DNA of 64,000 nucleotides, taken from NCBI GenBank assembly GCA_904419075.1, contig CAJFQM010000006.1:80705-144704 (forward strand). The letters are read 5' to 3'. The translations under genes and the position numbers were made by a program. A model generated the notes under the pieces. The model did no database searches. It was not told where the DNA came from and was given only the letters and a program-made list of their open reading frames with translations. Source of the stretch: an uncultured Clostridia bacterium. GTDB lineage: Bacteria > Bacillota > Clostridia > Christensenellales > Borkfalkiaceae. Below, one piece after another: positions 18,437 through 27,028 of the stretch; positions within the stretch are counted from its first letter, which is position 1, and the number at the start of each line of letters is the position of its first letter.

Positions 18437-19467
18437 TCGCGCGCGGAAAACGCGCTACCATTAAAGACGTGGCGGCTTTCGCGGGCGTCTCCGTCACGAC
18501 CGTGTCTTTCGTTTTGAACGGGCGCGGCGGATCCGTTCCCGAACGCACGGCGGAGCGCGTCCGCACCGCGGCGGAAACGCTGGGCTATCGTCCGGATTTT
18601 GCCGCGCGGTCCATGGTCATGCGCCGTACGAATTTGGTGGGGGTGCTCGTCCCCGATATTTCCAACGGATTTTTTGCGGAAATGGTGGGACATATTCAGA
18701 GGGCGCTCGCTGCCTGCGGCTACGACGTCATTCTCTGTAACGGCGGGGAGAGCTTTGAAAACGACCTGAAATATCTGAACATTTTTGCGGACAGGAAAAC
18801 GGACGGACTGATTTTAACGCCGAGCGAGGCTTCCCTGTCGGACGAACGCCGCGGAGAATTTCTCTCCGCATTGTCCGAGATCGATATTCCGCATATCTTT
18901 CTCGACCGTTTTCCTTCGGCCGCGAGTTCTCCGTGTTTCGCCGCGGATAACGAGGAGAGCGGTTTTCTAATGACGCGCTATATTTTGGATCTCGGACACG
19001 AACGGATAGGTTTTCTTACGGGGAGTTTGTCCTCCGAAACGAGCCGTCTCCGTCTGCGTGGCGCGGAGCGGGCCTTTTCGGAACGCGGACTTTCCCTGCG
19101 CCGAGAATGGGTCAAAGCGGGCCGTTACGATTTTCTTTCGGGAAAGAAGGGCGCGGCGGAGCTGTTTGAAACGGACGTGACGGCGATTTTTTGTTTCAGC
19201 GACGTGCAGGCTTACGGAGTTTGTGCCGCGGCAGGCGAGCGAGGTCTGAAAATTCCGTCCGAGCTGTCCGTTGCCGGGTTCGACGACGTTTTCGGTTCCG
19301 CTCTTTTCCGCCCGTCTTTAACGACGCTCCGCCAGCCCGCGGAAAAAATCGCGCGTGCGGCGGCCGGAGCGCTTGTGCGGGCGATGAAGGGAGAAGACAA
19401 AATCGAAAGCGCGTTTTTTCCCGCGGAATTGATCGCGCGGGAAAGCACCGCGCCTTTGAACGGTTGA
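18433..19467 (+). CDS. LacI family transcriptional regulator (RbsR-like)
   Basis: A 344-residue repressor with GTG start overlapping the rbsK stop. The HTH and hinge helix are TIKDVAAFAGVSVTTVSFVLNG (split by the turn) and RTAAETLGYRPDFAARSM. The effector domain has LVGVLVPDISNGFFAEMV, FLDRFP, and the C-terminal SVAGFDDV and LTTLRQP motifs. It probably represses its own operon through the 16-bp palindrome at 17498-17513. The effector, by context, is ribose or a ribose phosphate. Confidence 0.93.
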   Translation: MIARGKRATIKDVAAFAGVSVTTVSFVLNGRGGSVPERTAERVRTAAETLGYRPDFAARSMVMRRTNLVGVLVPDISNGFFAEMVGHIQRALAACGYDVILCNGGESFENDLKYLNIFADRKTDGLILTPSEASLSDERRGEFLSALSEIDIPHIFLDRFPSAASSPCFAADNEESGFLMTRYILDLGHERIGFLTGSLSSETSRLRLRGAERAFSERGLSLRREWVKAGRYDFLSGKKGAAELFETDVTAIFCFSDVQAYGVCAAAGERGLKIPSELSVAGFDDVFGSALFRPSLTTLRQPAEKIARAAAGALVRAMKGEDKIESAFFPAELIARESTAPLNG

Positions 19468-19493
19468 CAGAGCGGGGAAAAACGTGTTACAAT
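19464..19493 (+). promoter_or_regulatory. promoter for the SIMPL-domain gene
   Basis: TTGACA, 18 bases, TACAAT. The -35 overlaps the stop codon of the lacI gene. The gene's SD AAAGGAGGT lies about 20 bases downstream. Confidence 0.7.
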
Positions 19494-19521
19494 GGATTCT
19501 GCCGAAAGGAGGTAAAAATTT

Positions 19522-20178
19522 ATGGATAAAATTTTGAAAGTGAGCGGGCGCGGGAAAATTCGTCTGCGTCCCGATACGATCTGCGCGGAAATCACGTTGC
19601 AGGGTACGGACGAGGTGTATTCGGAGGCGCTCAGACGGGCGGAATCGCAGTTGAAGGAAATAAAAACGGCCGTCGCCTCGGCAGGTTTTGCGGAGGCCGA
19701 TCTGAAAACCTCTGATTTTCGGGTGGATACGAAATACGAAAACGTCAGGACGGAAAAGGGGGATTGGACGCAAAAATTCGTCGGGTATCAGTATACGCAT
19801 GTATTGAAACTCCGTTTCCCGGCAGATAACGCGCGTCTGGGCGCGTTTGTTGCGGCGCTGGCCGCGTGCTCGTCCGATCCCGTGTTCTCCTTCTCCTATA
19901 CCGTGGCGAACGCGGAAGAGGCCAAGGAATGGCTCTTGCGCGAAGCGGTGAAAGATTGCGCGAAAAAAGCGCTCGTTCTCGCGCAGGCCGCCTGCGTGGA
20001 ACTTGCGGGAATCCGCGAAATCGACTATTCTTGGGGCGAAAAGGAATTTTCCGTCAGTCCCGTTCGTCCCATGCGCCTGAAAGCGGCCGAAGCCGCTCCC
20101 GCCGCATTTTCTCTCGATGTCACGCCCGACGATATCGAAGTTTCCGATACCGTCACCGTCACTTGGGAAATTTCTTGA
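19522..20178 (+). CDS. SIMPL domain-containing protein (DUF541)
   Basis: A 218-residue protein covering the SIMPL/BP26-type domain: ILKVSGRGKIRLRPDTICAEI at the start, LKTSDFRVDTKY in the middle, GYQYTHVLKL and the closing VSDTVTVTWEI strand. Many relatives are periplasmic or secreted. This one has no signal peptide, so it is expected in the cytosol. No enzymatic role is established for the family (links to stress response and oligomeric channel-like assemblies have been reported). It has its own promoter and terminator. Confidence 0.88.
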   Translation: MDKILKVSGRGKIRLRPDTICAEITLQGTDEVYSEALRRAESQLKEIKTAVASAGFAEADLKTSDFRVDTKYENVRTEKGDWTQKFVGYQYTHVLKLRFPADNARLGAFVAALAACSSDPVFSFSYTVANAEEAKEWLLREAVKDCAKKALVLAQAACVELAGIREIDYSWGEKEFSVSPVRPMRLKAAEAAPAAFSLDVTPDDIEVSDTVTVTWEIS

Positions 20179-20195
20179 ATCCGACAAAAATTCAG

Positions 20196-20226
20196 AGCCT
20201 TTCCGTCTTTGCGGAAAGGCTTTTTA
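20196..20226 (+). terminator. intrinsic terminator after the SIMPL gene
   Basis: AGCCTTTCCG (20196-20205), a six-base loop, CGGAAAGGCT (20212-20221) and a T tract. Confidence 0.88.
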
Positions 20227-20369
20227 TAAATTGAAAAAATAAATCGCAGCAATCAAAATAATAAATCGTGCTAATGGTTTTAGAGAAATAACGGGGATAA
20301 TAAAGTAAAAAAGATATTAAGTATAAGTATTTCTTATGGTATCATCAAAAAATCGTTATATTCAAATAC

Positions 20370-20398
20370 TTGTGTTTTAACGTGGCGTATAGTATAAT
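20370..20398 (+). promoter_or_regulatory. promoter of the branched-chain amino acid leader operon
   Basis: TTGTGT, 17 bases, TATAAT, followed by the leader peptide 40 bases later. The 140 bases between this and the upstream terminator are A/T-rich with nothing else recognised. Confidence 0.7.
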
Positions 20399-20438
20399 AA
20401 TAGAAATAAATTCAAAAAACAAACGGACGGAAAAGACG

Positions 20439-20567
20439 ATGAACGTTAATGTAAAGGTACTAATTAGAGTATCGGTTATAACGGTCGGGCTAGTGCGAAT
20501 TATTAAAGCGAAGCCGGGCGGACAAGAGAGGGAACTCCGACTAAGGGGAGAAGGAAACGATCTGTGA
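20439..20567 (+). CDS. Val/Ile/Leu-rich leader peptide (attenuator)
   Basis: A 42-codon frame. Residues 3-22 contain seven Val, four Ile and two Leu (positions 3, 5, 7, 8, 9, 11, 13, 14, 16, 18, 19, 21, 22), with codons including GTA, CTA and ATA. The second half (from KAKPGG) is polar and spans RNA structural elements. The frame sits between a promoter and a terminator hairpin directly upstream of a branched-chain amino acid transporter, which is the arrangement of ribosome-stalling attenuation. The SD is weak (GGACGGAAAAGACG), as is common for leaders. The peptide itself is unlikely to have a function. Confidence 0.8.
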   Translation: MNVNVKVLIRVSVITVGLVRIIKAKPGGQERELRLRGEGNDL

Positions 20568-20625
20568 AGGGGCGGATCGTTCCGACTCTTCATACCGAAG
20601 CACTACCTTTTTTCGCCGACGGCTT
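20511..20625 (+). promoter_or_regulatory. predicted antiterminator pairing
   Basis: AAGCCGGGCG (20511-20520, leader codons 25-28) can pair with CGCC-GA-CGGCTT (20614-20625) as 10 base pairs with a two-base bulge. The second segment is the 5' arm of the terminator, so the two structures exclude each other. A separate hairpin pairs 20553-20562 (GGAAACGATC) with 20575-20583 (GATCGTTCC) around the leader stop codon. A ribosome held at the Val/Ile/Leu codons leaves 20511-20520 free and favours read-through; a ribosome that continues covers it and favours termination. Confidence 0.6.
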
Positions 20626-20662
20626 TTAGCGGTATATCCGAGCCGGCGGCGCTTTTTATTTT
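20614..20662 (+). terminator. leader (attenuator) terminator
   Basis: CGCCGACGGCT (20614-20624) pairs with AGCCGGCGGCG (20641-20651) with a single A-G mismatch, followed by CTTTTTATTTT. It lies 47 bases after the leader stop and 89 bases before livK. Confidence 0.8.
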
Positions 20663-20750
20663 GAAATCCCCGCCGGAGACTACTTAAAATGGATCGCTTT
20701 TTGTCGGAGGAGGTTTTTCAAAAATAAAAAAATTTAAGGAGTAGATAGTT

Positions 20751-21941
20751 ATGAAAAAGAAATGGACGATGTTTGCATGTGCGGCAATGGCGGCGGTGAT
20801 GGGCAGTGCCCTGTTTGTTTCCTGCGGAGGGAACAGAAATTATGCGGAGAATAACGAAAAATTTTATATCGGTGCTTCGGGGCCTCTGACGGGCGGAGCG
20901 GCGGTTTACGGCAAAGCGGTGCAGAACGGAGCGCAGCTCGCGGTAGAGGAGATCAACGCGGCGGGAGGACTGGACGGGAAGCAGTTTGAATTTGTAATGA
21001 TGGACGACGGCAACGACGATACTCGTGTGAACAGCAATTACGCTTCGCTGTACGAAAAGGGCATGCAGGTGAGTTTGGGCTGTGTGACGACGAAGCCGTG
21101 TTTGGCGTTCAAGCAGCTTGCGGAGGAGGATAATTTGTTCTTTTTGACGCCTTCGGCGACGGGCGACGACGTAGTCGGAGGGGGGAATGCCTATCAGATG
21201 TGTTTCTCCGACTCGGGGCAAGGTACCGCGGCGGCGGAATACGTAAAGGAGAATGTAACGGAAAGCACGATCGGAATTTTTTATAAATCGGACGATCCGT
21301 ATTCCAACGGCATCTATCAGAATTTTATCTCTGCTCTCGGAGAAAATTCGGGATTCACTTTTGTAGAGACGAACTTTACGGATGATACGAATGCGGATTT
21401 CAGCTCTCAAATCAATCGTCTCAAAGACTGTAAATTTATCTTTATGCCCATCTATACGGAACCTGCGTCTTTGTTCATGATGCAGGCGAACGGAATCATT
21501 TCCGACGATGCCATCTATTTCGGCTGTGACGGTTTCGATGGAATCGAAAGCGCGTTTACGACTACCCCGATTTCCGAAATTCCGCAGGAAATTTCCTATC
21601 TTTCCCATTTTGACGCCACGGCGGAGAGCGGGGCGGCAAAGGAGTTTATCGACAGCTATACGGAGAAATACGGAAAAGATACGCTCAACCAGTTCGGAGC
21701 GGCCGCTTACGACTGCGTGTACGCGATTTATGAGGCGATGGCGAACGCGGTTTCCGACGAAAAAGAAATTCCCGTAAATATTTCCCCGAGCGACTTATGC
21801 GACATTCTCAAAGAAACATTCCAAAAGGAGGATTTCACCTTTGACGGAGTGACGGGTACGGGCATTTATTGGAGCGAGGACGGAACGGTAAATAAAAACC
21901 CTGTGAAATATATCGTAAAGGAGAAGAATTCGGCGGCATAA
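20751..21941 (+). CDS. livK: branched-chain amino acid ABC transporter, substrate-binding lipoprotein
   Basis: A 396-residue periplasmic-binding-type protein. The lipoprotein signal ends with lipobox LFVSC (C25), so it is anchored outside the membrane. It then reads FYIGASGPLTGGAAVYGKAVQNGAQLAVEEIN, the usual start of the Leu/Ile/Val-binding family, with YSNGIYQNF and the C-terminal YDCVYAIYEAM. It delivers substrate to LivH and the LivM domain. Family members bind Leu, Ile, Val, other amino acids, amides or urea. The leader peptide makes branched-chain amino acids the best guess. It is the first structural gene after the attenuator, with SD AAGGAG. Confidence 0.92.
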   Translation: MKKKWTMFACAAMAAVMGSALFVSCGGNRNYAENNEKFYIGASGPLTGGAAVYGKAVQNGAQLAVEEINAAGGLDGKQFEFVMMDDGNDDTRVNSNYASLYEKGMQVSLGCVTTKPCLAFKQLAEEDNLFFLTPSATGDDVVGGGNAYQMCFSDSGQGTAAAEYVKENVTESTIGIFYKSDDPYSNGIYQNFISALGENSGFTFVETNFTDDTNADFSSQINRLKDCKFIFMPIYTEPASLFMMQANGIISDDAIYFGCDGFDGIESAFTTTPISEIPQEISYLSHFDATAESGAAKEFIDSYTEKYGKDTLNQFGAAAYDCVYAIYEAMANAVSDEKEIPVNISPSDLCDILKETFQKEDFTFDGVTGTGIYWSEDGTVNKNPVKYIVKEKNSAA

Positions 21942-21980
21942 GGACAGGGGCAGAAAACGGCGAACGCGGAGGAGAAAGGA

Positions 21981-22856
21981 ATGCTGGATTTCATTACTAC
22001 ATTTATCAACGGACTCAATCTCGGAGGAATCTACGCACTGATCGCGCTCGGTTATACGATGGTGTACGGGATAGCGAAAATGTTGAACTTTGCGCACGGC
22101 GACATCATCATGGTGGGCGGGTATACGATCATGGTATTTTTCAGCATGACGGGTCTGCCCGTGGTGGGCGTACTGTGCGCGATTCCCCTCTGCGTAGTCG
22201 TGGGCATCGTCATTGAAAAAGTCGCATATAAACCTTTGAGAGGAGCCTCGCCCCTTGCGGTACTGATCACGGCAATCGGCGTCAGTTATCTGTTGCAGAG
22301 CTTGGCGCAGATGATTTTCGGGCCGGGGCAGCAGATGGTGGAGCTGGGCGATATGGGCACGATTTCTCTCGGCAGTTTGAAAATCAAAGTAGAGACGATT
22401 GTCACGCTTCTCGCCGCGACTCTGATCATGGTCTGTCTGACATTGTTCGTGCATAAAACGAAGGCAGGTAAGGCCATGCTCGCGGTGGCGGAAGATCGGG
22501 ACGCGGCCCGCCTGATGGGTATCAACGTAAACGCGATTATCACGTTGACTTTTGCCATCGGTTCGGCGCTCGCGGCCGTAGCGGGGGTATTTTATATCTT
22601 GGGGTCGCCCGCGGTGTATCCGACTTTGGGCGCTCTGCCCGGAATCAGAGCGTTTACGGCGGCGGTTATCGGGGGAATCGGTTCAATTCCGGGGGCGATG
22701 GTCGGCGGACTTCTTCTCGGAATCATCGAATGTATCTGCGGAGCGGTGCCCGCCCTGTCCCAATATACGATTGCCGTGGAGTTTGCTTTGCTCATCGTCA
22801 TACTCCTCGTCAAACCGAGCGGTATTCTCGGCAAGAAAAAGCGGGAGAAGGTGTGA
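21981..22856 (+). CDS. livH: branched-chain amino acid ABC transporter permease LivH
   Basis: A 291-residue membrane protein with about eight helices. The start FINGLNLGGIYALIALGYTMVYGIAKMLNFAHGD is canonical for LivH, and the EAA-like coupling region MGINVNAIITLTFAIGSALAAVAG follows. It forms the transmembrane channel with the LivM domain. It lies 39 bases after livK and ends one base before the next gene. Confidence 0.95.
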   Translation: MLDFITTFINGLNLGGIYALIALGYTMVYGIAKMLNFAHGDIIMVGGYTIMVFFSMTGLPVVGVLCAIPLCVVVGIVIEKVAYKPLRGASPLAVLITAIGVSYLLQSLAQMIFGPGQQMVELGDMGTISLGSLKIKVETIVTLLAATLIMVCLTLFVHKTKAGKAMLAVAEDRDAARLMGINVNAIITLTFAIGSALAAVAGVFYILGSPAVYPTLGALPGIRAFTAAVIGGIGSIPGAMVGGLLLGIIECICGAVPALSQYTIAVEFALLIVILLVKPSGILGKKKREKV

Positions 22857-22857
22857 T

Positions 22858-24867
22858 ATGGAAAACGCGGCAAAAACTTATTTCAAAAATATAAAAAAGA
22901 ACTTTGAATGGAAGGGCTGTATTAATTACGTCGTGGTTGTGGCGTTTGCAATTTTCTTTTCTGTTCTGCATTCGACGGGAAATCTGGAACGTTCCACCCG
23001 TTTTCTTCTCGAAAAAATCACATATAGCGCGGTGCTTGCCGTTTCCCTTTGTCTCGTCGTCGGTTTTTTGGGCGAGCTTTCCTTGGGGCATGCGGCGTTC
23101 ATGTGTTTGGGTGCGTACATCGGCGGCTATATGGAGACGTATGTCTATGCGAGTTTTACGGACGCCGTTCCGCTCGTGTCGATCATCGTCTCGATGCTCA
23201 TCGGCGGTTTGGTCGCGGCGTTTTTCGGCTTGATTATCGGCCTTCCCGCGCTGCGGCTGAAAGGAGATTATCTCGCCATCGTCACGCTCGCGTTCGGGGA
23301 AATCGTCCGTACGGTTTTCCAGAACCTGGAAATTTTCGGTGCGGAGCTCGGAATGGATACTTATACCAAGTATAAGGAAACTTTCATTCTCGGGTTCGTA
23401 GTACTTCTTATAACGATGTTTGTCGTACAGAATCTCGTGCGCAGCAAACAGGGCAGGGCGATCATGGCCATCCGCGACAATGAGATCGCCGCGCGTTCCA
23501 TGGGCATCAACGTCACTTACTACAAGTTGATGGTGTTCATGCTCTCGGCGTTTTTCGCCGGGATTGCGGGGGTGCTTTTCAGCAACACCACTCGCGTCTC
23601 GTCGGGCACTTTCGGTTATAGTTATTCCATCGATATTCTCGTCATGGTCGTGCTCGGCGGCATGCGCAGCGTGAGCGGCGTAATCATATCCGCGGCGCTG
23701 ATCACCTGTATAAATACCGAACTTGCCACCGTTCTTACGGGCAATCTCGCGGCACTCCAAAACGTAATTTACTCTCTCATCCTCGTCGGAATCGTGATTT
23801 TCAATCACGCTCCCGGACTCAAAGATTTCAGAAAAAAATATAATTTCCGCACGCTTGCGACAAAAATTTTCAAAAAGAAATCTTCTGCCGCGACCGTTTC
23901 CGAACCTGTCTCCGAGACCGTCGGAACTTCTTCGGTTTCCTCCGCGGAAATTTCCGCGGAATCTTCTCTTCCGGCTTCCGCCGATTCCGTGGCAGAGTCT
24001 CCCGCCTCTTCGGTTGTATCCCGAGAATCGGTTGTTTCGGATCCTTCTGTAGCTTCCACCCGACAAGCCGATGCGGTTTCTACCGCGGAAGCAGAGGAAG
24101 AATACGTCCTCAAAACGGAAAATCTGGGCATATCTTTCGGCGGTCTCAGTGCCGTGAAGGGAATAGACCTTCAAATCAAGAAGGGAGAACTTTACGGATT
24201 GATCGGTCCTAACGGAGCGGGCAAGACGACGGTATTCAATCTTCTCACGGGAGTATATAAGCCGACGACGGGAGATTTCTATCTGAACGGAAAGAAGCTG
24301 ACGGGAAAGAGTCAGATGATGATCAACCGTGCGGGGATCGCGCGGACGTTCCAAAATATCCGTATTTTCGAGGATATGAGTATTATCCGCAACGTAATGG
24401 TAGGGCTGGAAAATCGTCCCGAGTATAAATGTTCGTTGGCGAACAGTATTTTCAGAACGCCACGGTACTATAAGACGGTAATGGCGATGCGCGAGAAAGC
24501 GAAGGAACTTCTTCGGGTATTCGGGTTGGAAGAGATCCGGAATCAGCTCGCGGGGAATCTGCCTTACGGGAAGCAGAGAAAGCTGGAAATCGCGCGAGCG
24601 TTGGCGACGTCGCCTTCTTTGCTGTTGCTCGACGAGCCCGCGGCGGGCATGAACCCCAACGAGACGCAGGAGCTCATGGATACCATCAGACTGGTGCGGG
24701 ATAAATTCGATGTCACGATCCTGCTCATCGAGCACGACATGCGGCTCGTTTCGGGGATTTGCGACAGACTGACGGTGCTCAATTTCGGTACCGTGCTCGC
24801 CCAAGGAGAAGTGAAGGAAGTCCTGAACGATCCCGAAGTTGTAAGGGCATATTTGGGAGGTGAATGA
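22858..24867 (+). CDS. LivM-LivG fusion: ABC permease joined to ATPase
   Basis: A 669-residue single frame. Residues 1-338 are a LivM permease (FLGELSLGHAAFMCLGAYIGG; IMAIRDNEIAARSMGINV). Residues ~339-414 are a Ser/Ala/Val/Glu linker (22 Ser in 76). Residues 415-669 are a LivG ATPase with Walker A GPNGAGKTT (450-458), signature YGKQRKLEIARA and Walker B LLLLDEPA (D592, E593), ending in RAYLGGE. In known operons livM and livG are separate genes, often overlapping. Here the reading frame is continuous with no internal stop, so one polypeptide is expected, with the ATPase tethered to its own permease. The ATG at 22858 follows the livH stop directly. Confidence 0.93.
   Translation: MENAAKTYFKNIKKNFEWKGCINYVVVVAFAIFFSVLHSTGNLERSTRFLLEKITYSAVLAVSLCLVVGFLGELSLGHAAFMCLGAYIGGYMETYVYASFTDAVPLVSIIVSMLIGGLVAAFFGLIIGLPALRLKGDYLAIVTLAFGEIVRTVFQNLEIFGAELGMDTYTKYKETFILGFVVLLITMFVVQNLVRSKQGRAIMAIRDNEIAARSMGINVTYYKLMVFMLSAFFAGIAGVLFSNTTRVSSGTFGYSYSIDILVMVVLGGMRSVSGVIISAALITCINTELATVLTGNLAALQNVIYSLILVGIVIFNHAPGLKDFRKKYNFRTLATKIFKKKSSAATVSEPVSETVGTSSVSSAEISAESSLPASADSVAESPASSVVSRESVVSDPSVASTRQADAVSTAEAEEEYVLKTENLGISFGGLSAVKGIDLQIKKGELYGLIGPNGAGKTTVFNLLTGVYKPTTGDFYLNGKKLTGKSQMMINRAGIARTFQNIRIFEDMSIIRNVMVGLENRPEYKCSLANSIFRTPRYYKTVMAMREKAKELLRVFGLEEIRNQLAGNLPYGKQRKLEIARALATSPSLLLLDEPAAGMNPNETQELMDTIRLVRDKFDVTILLIEHDMRLVSGICDRLTVLNFGTVLAQGEVKEVLNDPEVVRAYLGGE
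23872..24099 (+). repeat. Ser-rich low-complexity linker coding tract in livMG
   Basis: Codons 339-414 use many TCN Ser codons in imperfect repeats (TCTTCGGTTTCC-, TCCGCGGAA-type units). The tract has a different amino acid make-up from both flanking domains and resembles the insertion in the GH3 gene at 45751-45987. Confidence 0.75.
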
Positions 24868-24868
24868 G

Positions 24869-25585
24869 ATGGCTTTGCTGAACGTTGAAAATCTTCAGGT
24901 ATCTTACGGCCTCATCAAGGCAATCAAGGGAATTTCCTTTCATGTAGACGAAGGGGAGATCGTGGCGCTCATCGGGACGAACGGAGCGGGAAAAACGACG
25001 GCCATGCACGCGGTCGCAAAGCTCCTGACTCCCGATAGCGGCAAAATCGAGTTTGCGGGTACGGACGTGACCAAATACCCCGCGCATAAAATCGTGCGGT
25101 TGGGCATGAGTCAAGTTCCCGAGGGACGAAGGATTTTTCAGGAACTCAAAGTCAGGGACAATCTTTTGCTTGGAGCGTTTTCGCGCAAGGATAAAGCGGA
25201 GTTTTTGGGGACTTTGGAGGAGATGTATTCGCTTTTCCCGATATTGAAGGAACGGGAGAACCAGATCGCAGGCACGCTTTCGGGCGGGGAACAGCAAATG
25301 CTGGCGGTCGCGCGGGCGATGATGTCTCATCCGAAACTTTTATTGCTGGACGAACCGAGCATGGGACTTTCGCCGCTGTATGTAGGTCAGATTTTCGGCA
25401 TGATAAAGAAAATCAACGAAAGCGGCGTGACCGTCTTTCTCGTCGAGCAGAACGCAAAGCAAGCGCTGTCTTTGGCGGACAGGGCGTACGTTCTGGAAAC
25501 GGGCAACGTCATTTTGGAAGGGACGGGCAAAGAATTATTGAACAATGAAAACGTCAGAAAAGCGTACTTGGGGGAGGGCGAATGA
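24869..25585 (+). CDS. livF: branched-chain amino acid ABC transporter ATP-binding protein LivF
   Basis: A 238-residue ATPase. Walker A GTNGAGKTT, Q-loop region SQVPEGRRIFQELKVRDNL (typical LivF), signature LSGGEQQML and Walker B LLLLDEPSMGL are all present. It pairs with the LivG domain of the fusion to power uptake. ATG at 24869 is preferred over GTG at 24860, because GGGAGGTGA forms the SD and the protein then starts at the usual MALLNVENL. It ends 39 bases before the citrate synthase gene with no terminator between. Confidence 0.95.
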   Translation: MALLNVENLQVSYGLIKAIKGISFHVDEGEIVALIGTNGAGKTTAMHAVAKLLTPDSGKIEFAGTDVTKYPAHKIVRLGMSQVPEGRRIFQELKVRDNLLLGAFSRKDKAEFLGTLEEMYSLFPILKERENQIAGTLSGGEQQMLAVARAMMSHPKLLLLDEPSMGLSPLYVGQIFGMIKKINESGVTVFLVEQNAKQALSLADRAYVLETGNVILEGTGKELLNNENVRKAYLGEGE

Positions 25586-25624
25586 TTTCGCCCTCCGAAT
25601 CGGGTTATAAGGAGAAACGGACTT

Positions 25625-27001
25625 ATGTTAAAAAGGTCGGATAAAACGAATCTTTTGGAGCAGCATTCTTACGTATACGACTTGCAGGACGTAGCCACGC
25701 CCAATCTGTATACGGAAATTTACGATTACGCGGAGATTCCGAAGGTTCCGTTCAATCACCGTCGGGTGCCGCTCGGCATGGCGGACGAAATTTGGATCAC
25801 GGACACTTCTTTCCGCGACGGCCAGCAGTCCCGCACGCCGTATACGGTTCAGGAAATCGCGGACCTGTTCCGCCTGCTTTCGCGGCTGGGCGGAGAGAAC
25901 GGCATCATCCGCCAAACCGAATTTTTCGCGTATAGCAAAAAAGATCGGGAAGCCATAGAAAAATGTCAGTCCATGGACCTGAAATTCCCCGAAATCACCA
26001 CCTGGATCCGCGCGAAGAAGGAAGATTTCGCGCTCGTCAAAAGTCTGGGGATCAAGGAGACGGGAATCCTCGTCAGCGCGTCGGATTATCATATTTTCAA
26101 AAAGCTGGGACTGACCCGCAAGCAGGCTCTCGATAAATACGTCGGCGCCGTCAAGGACTCCTTCGACGCGGGAATCATTCCCCGCTGTCACTTGGAGGAC
26201 ATCACCCGCGCGGATTTTTACGGCTTCGTGCTCCCGTTTGTCAACGAATTGCAGCGCGTCTCGGACGAGGCGGGAATTCCCGTCAAAATCCGCGCCTGCG
26301 ATACGATGGGTTACGGCGTGCCGTTTGCGGAAGTTGCGCTTCCCCGAAGCGTGGCGGGAATTATCTACGGAATCCAGCACTATTCGGGAATTTCCTCCGA
26401 CCGTCTGGAATGGCACGGCCATAACGATTTCCATAAAGCGGTAGCGAACGCGACGACCGCATGGCTGTACGGCGCGAGCGGCGTCAACTGTTCCATGCTG
26501 GGAATCGGCGAGCGCACGGGCAACATTCCCTTGGAAGCCATGGTGCTCGAATATGCTTCTCTGCGCGGTTCTCTGGACGGAATGGATACGACGGTCATCA
26601 CGGAAATCGCGGATTATTATAGAGACGTAATCGGGTTCGATATTCCGCCGATGATGCCGTATGTCGGGAGCAGTTTCAATGTCACGCGCGCGGGCATACA
26701 CGCGGACGGGCTCATGAAGGACGAGCGGATTTATAATATCTTCGATACGAAAAAGATCCTCAATAAGAGCGCGGGCGTCATGCTGGGCCCGAACAGCGGT
26801 CTTGCGGGCGTCGCCTATTGGATAAACGGGCATTACGGCTTTAAGGGGGACGAACTCGTCATGAAAGGCGACGACGCGGTAATCGAATTAAAGAATCGGA
26901 TCGATGCAATTTACGAAGACGGGAGGGTGTCCGTCGTTTCCGAAGAAGAACTCGAAACAATGCTTTCGGAAATCGATCCCGCCCGCTTCGGGAAAAAATA
27001 A
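25625..27001 (+). CDS. Re-citrate synthase (homocitrate/isopropylmalate synthase family)
   Basis: A 458-residue DRE-TIM metallolyase. The catalytic DTSFRDGQQSR (D60, R64, D65, G66) and metal-binding HGHND (H264, H266) are visible, and the protein lacks the C-terminal regulatory domain of LeuA. The length and the setting immediately upstream of aconitase and isocitrate dehydrogenase match the Re-face citrate synthase described in Clostridium kluyveri. The product would be citrate from oxaloacetate and acetyl-CoA, for 2-oxoglutarate and glutamate synthesis. Homocitrate synthase or a 2-isopropylmalate synthase variant cannot be excluded by sequence alone; the neighbours argue for citrate. SD AAGGAG precedes the start. 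Confidence 0.8.
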   Translation: MLKRSDKTNLLEQHSYVYDLQDVATPNLYTEIYDYAEIPKVPFNHRRVPLGMADEIWITDTSFRDGQQSRTPYTVQEIADLFRLLSRLGGENGIIRQTEFFAYSKKDREAIEKCQSMDLKFPEITTWIRAKKEDFALVKSLGIKETGILVSASDYHIFKKLGLTRKQALDKYVGAVKDSFDAGIIPRCHLEDITRADFYGFVLPFVNELQRVSDEAGIPVKIRACDTMGYGVPFAEVALPRSVAGIIYGIQHYSGISSDRLEWHGHNDFHKAVANATTAWLYGASGVNCSMLGIGERTGNIPLEAMVLEYASLRGSLDGMDTTVITEIADYYRDVIGFDIPPMMPYVGSSFNVTRAGIHADGLMKDERIYNIFDTKKILNKSAGVMLGPNSGLAGVAYWINGHYGFKGDELVMKGDDAVIELKNRIDAIYEDGRVSVVSEEELETMLSEIDPARFGKK

Positions 27002-27028
27002 TAAAATTCAGAGGTATAAAGGAAGAAT

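Noticed and set aside
20179..20750. T-box or riboswitch before livK
   Set aside because: No AGGGTGGNACCGCG-type T-box bulge and no known riboswitch core; the leader-peptide explanation fits better.
22810..24804. Long minus-strand frame opposite livMG
   Set aside because: Shadow frame; the plus strand carries clear transporter motifs throughout.
25625..27001. Naming the enzyme 2-isopropylmalate synthase
   Set aside because: It lacks the LeuA C-terminal regulatory domain, and the immediate neighbours are aconitase and isocitrate dehydrogenase rather than leuCDB.
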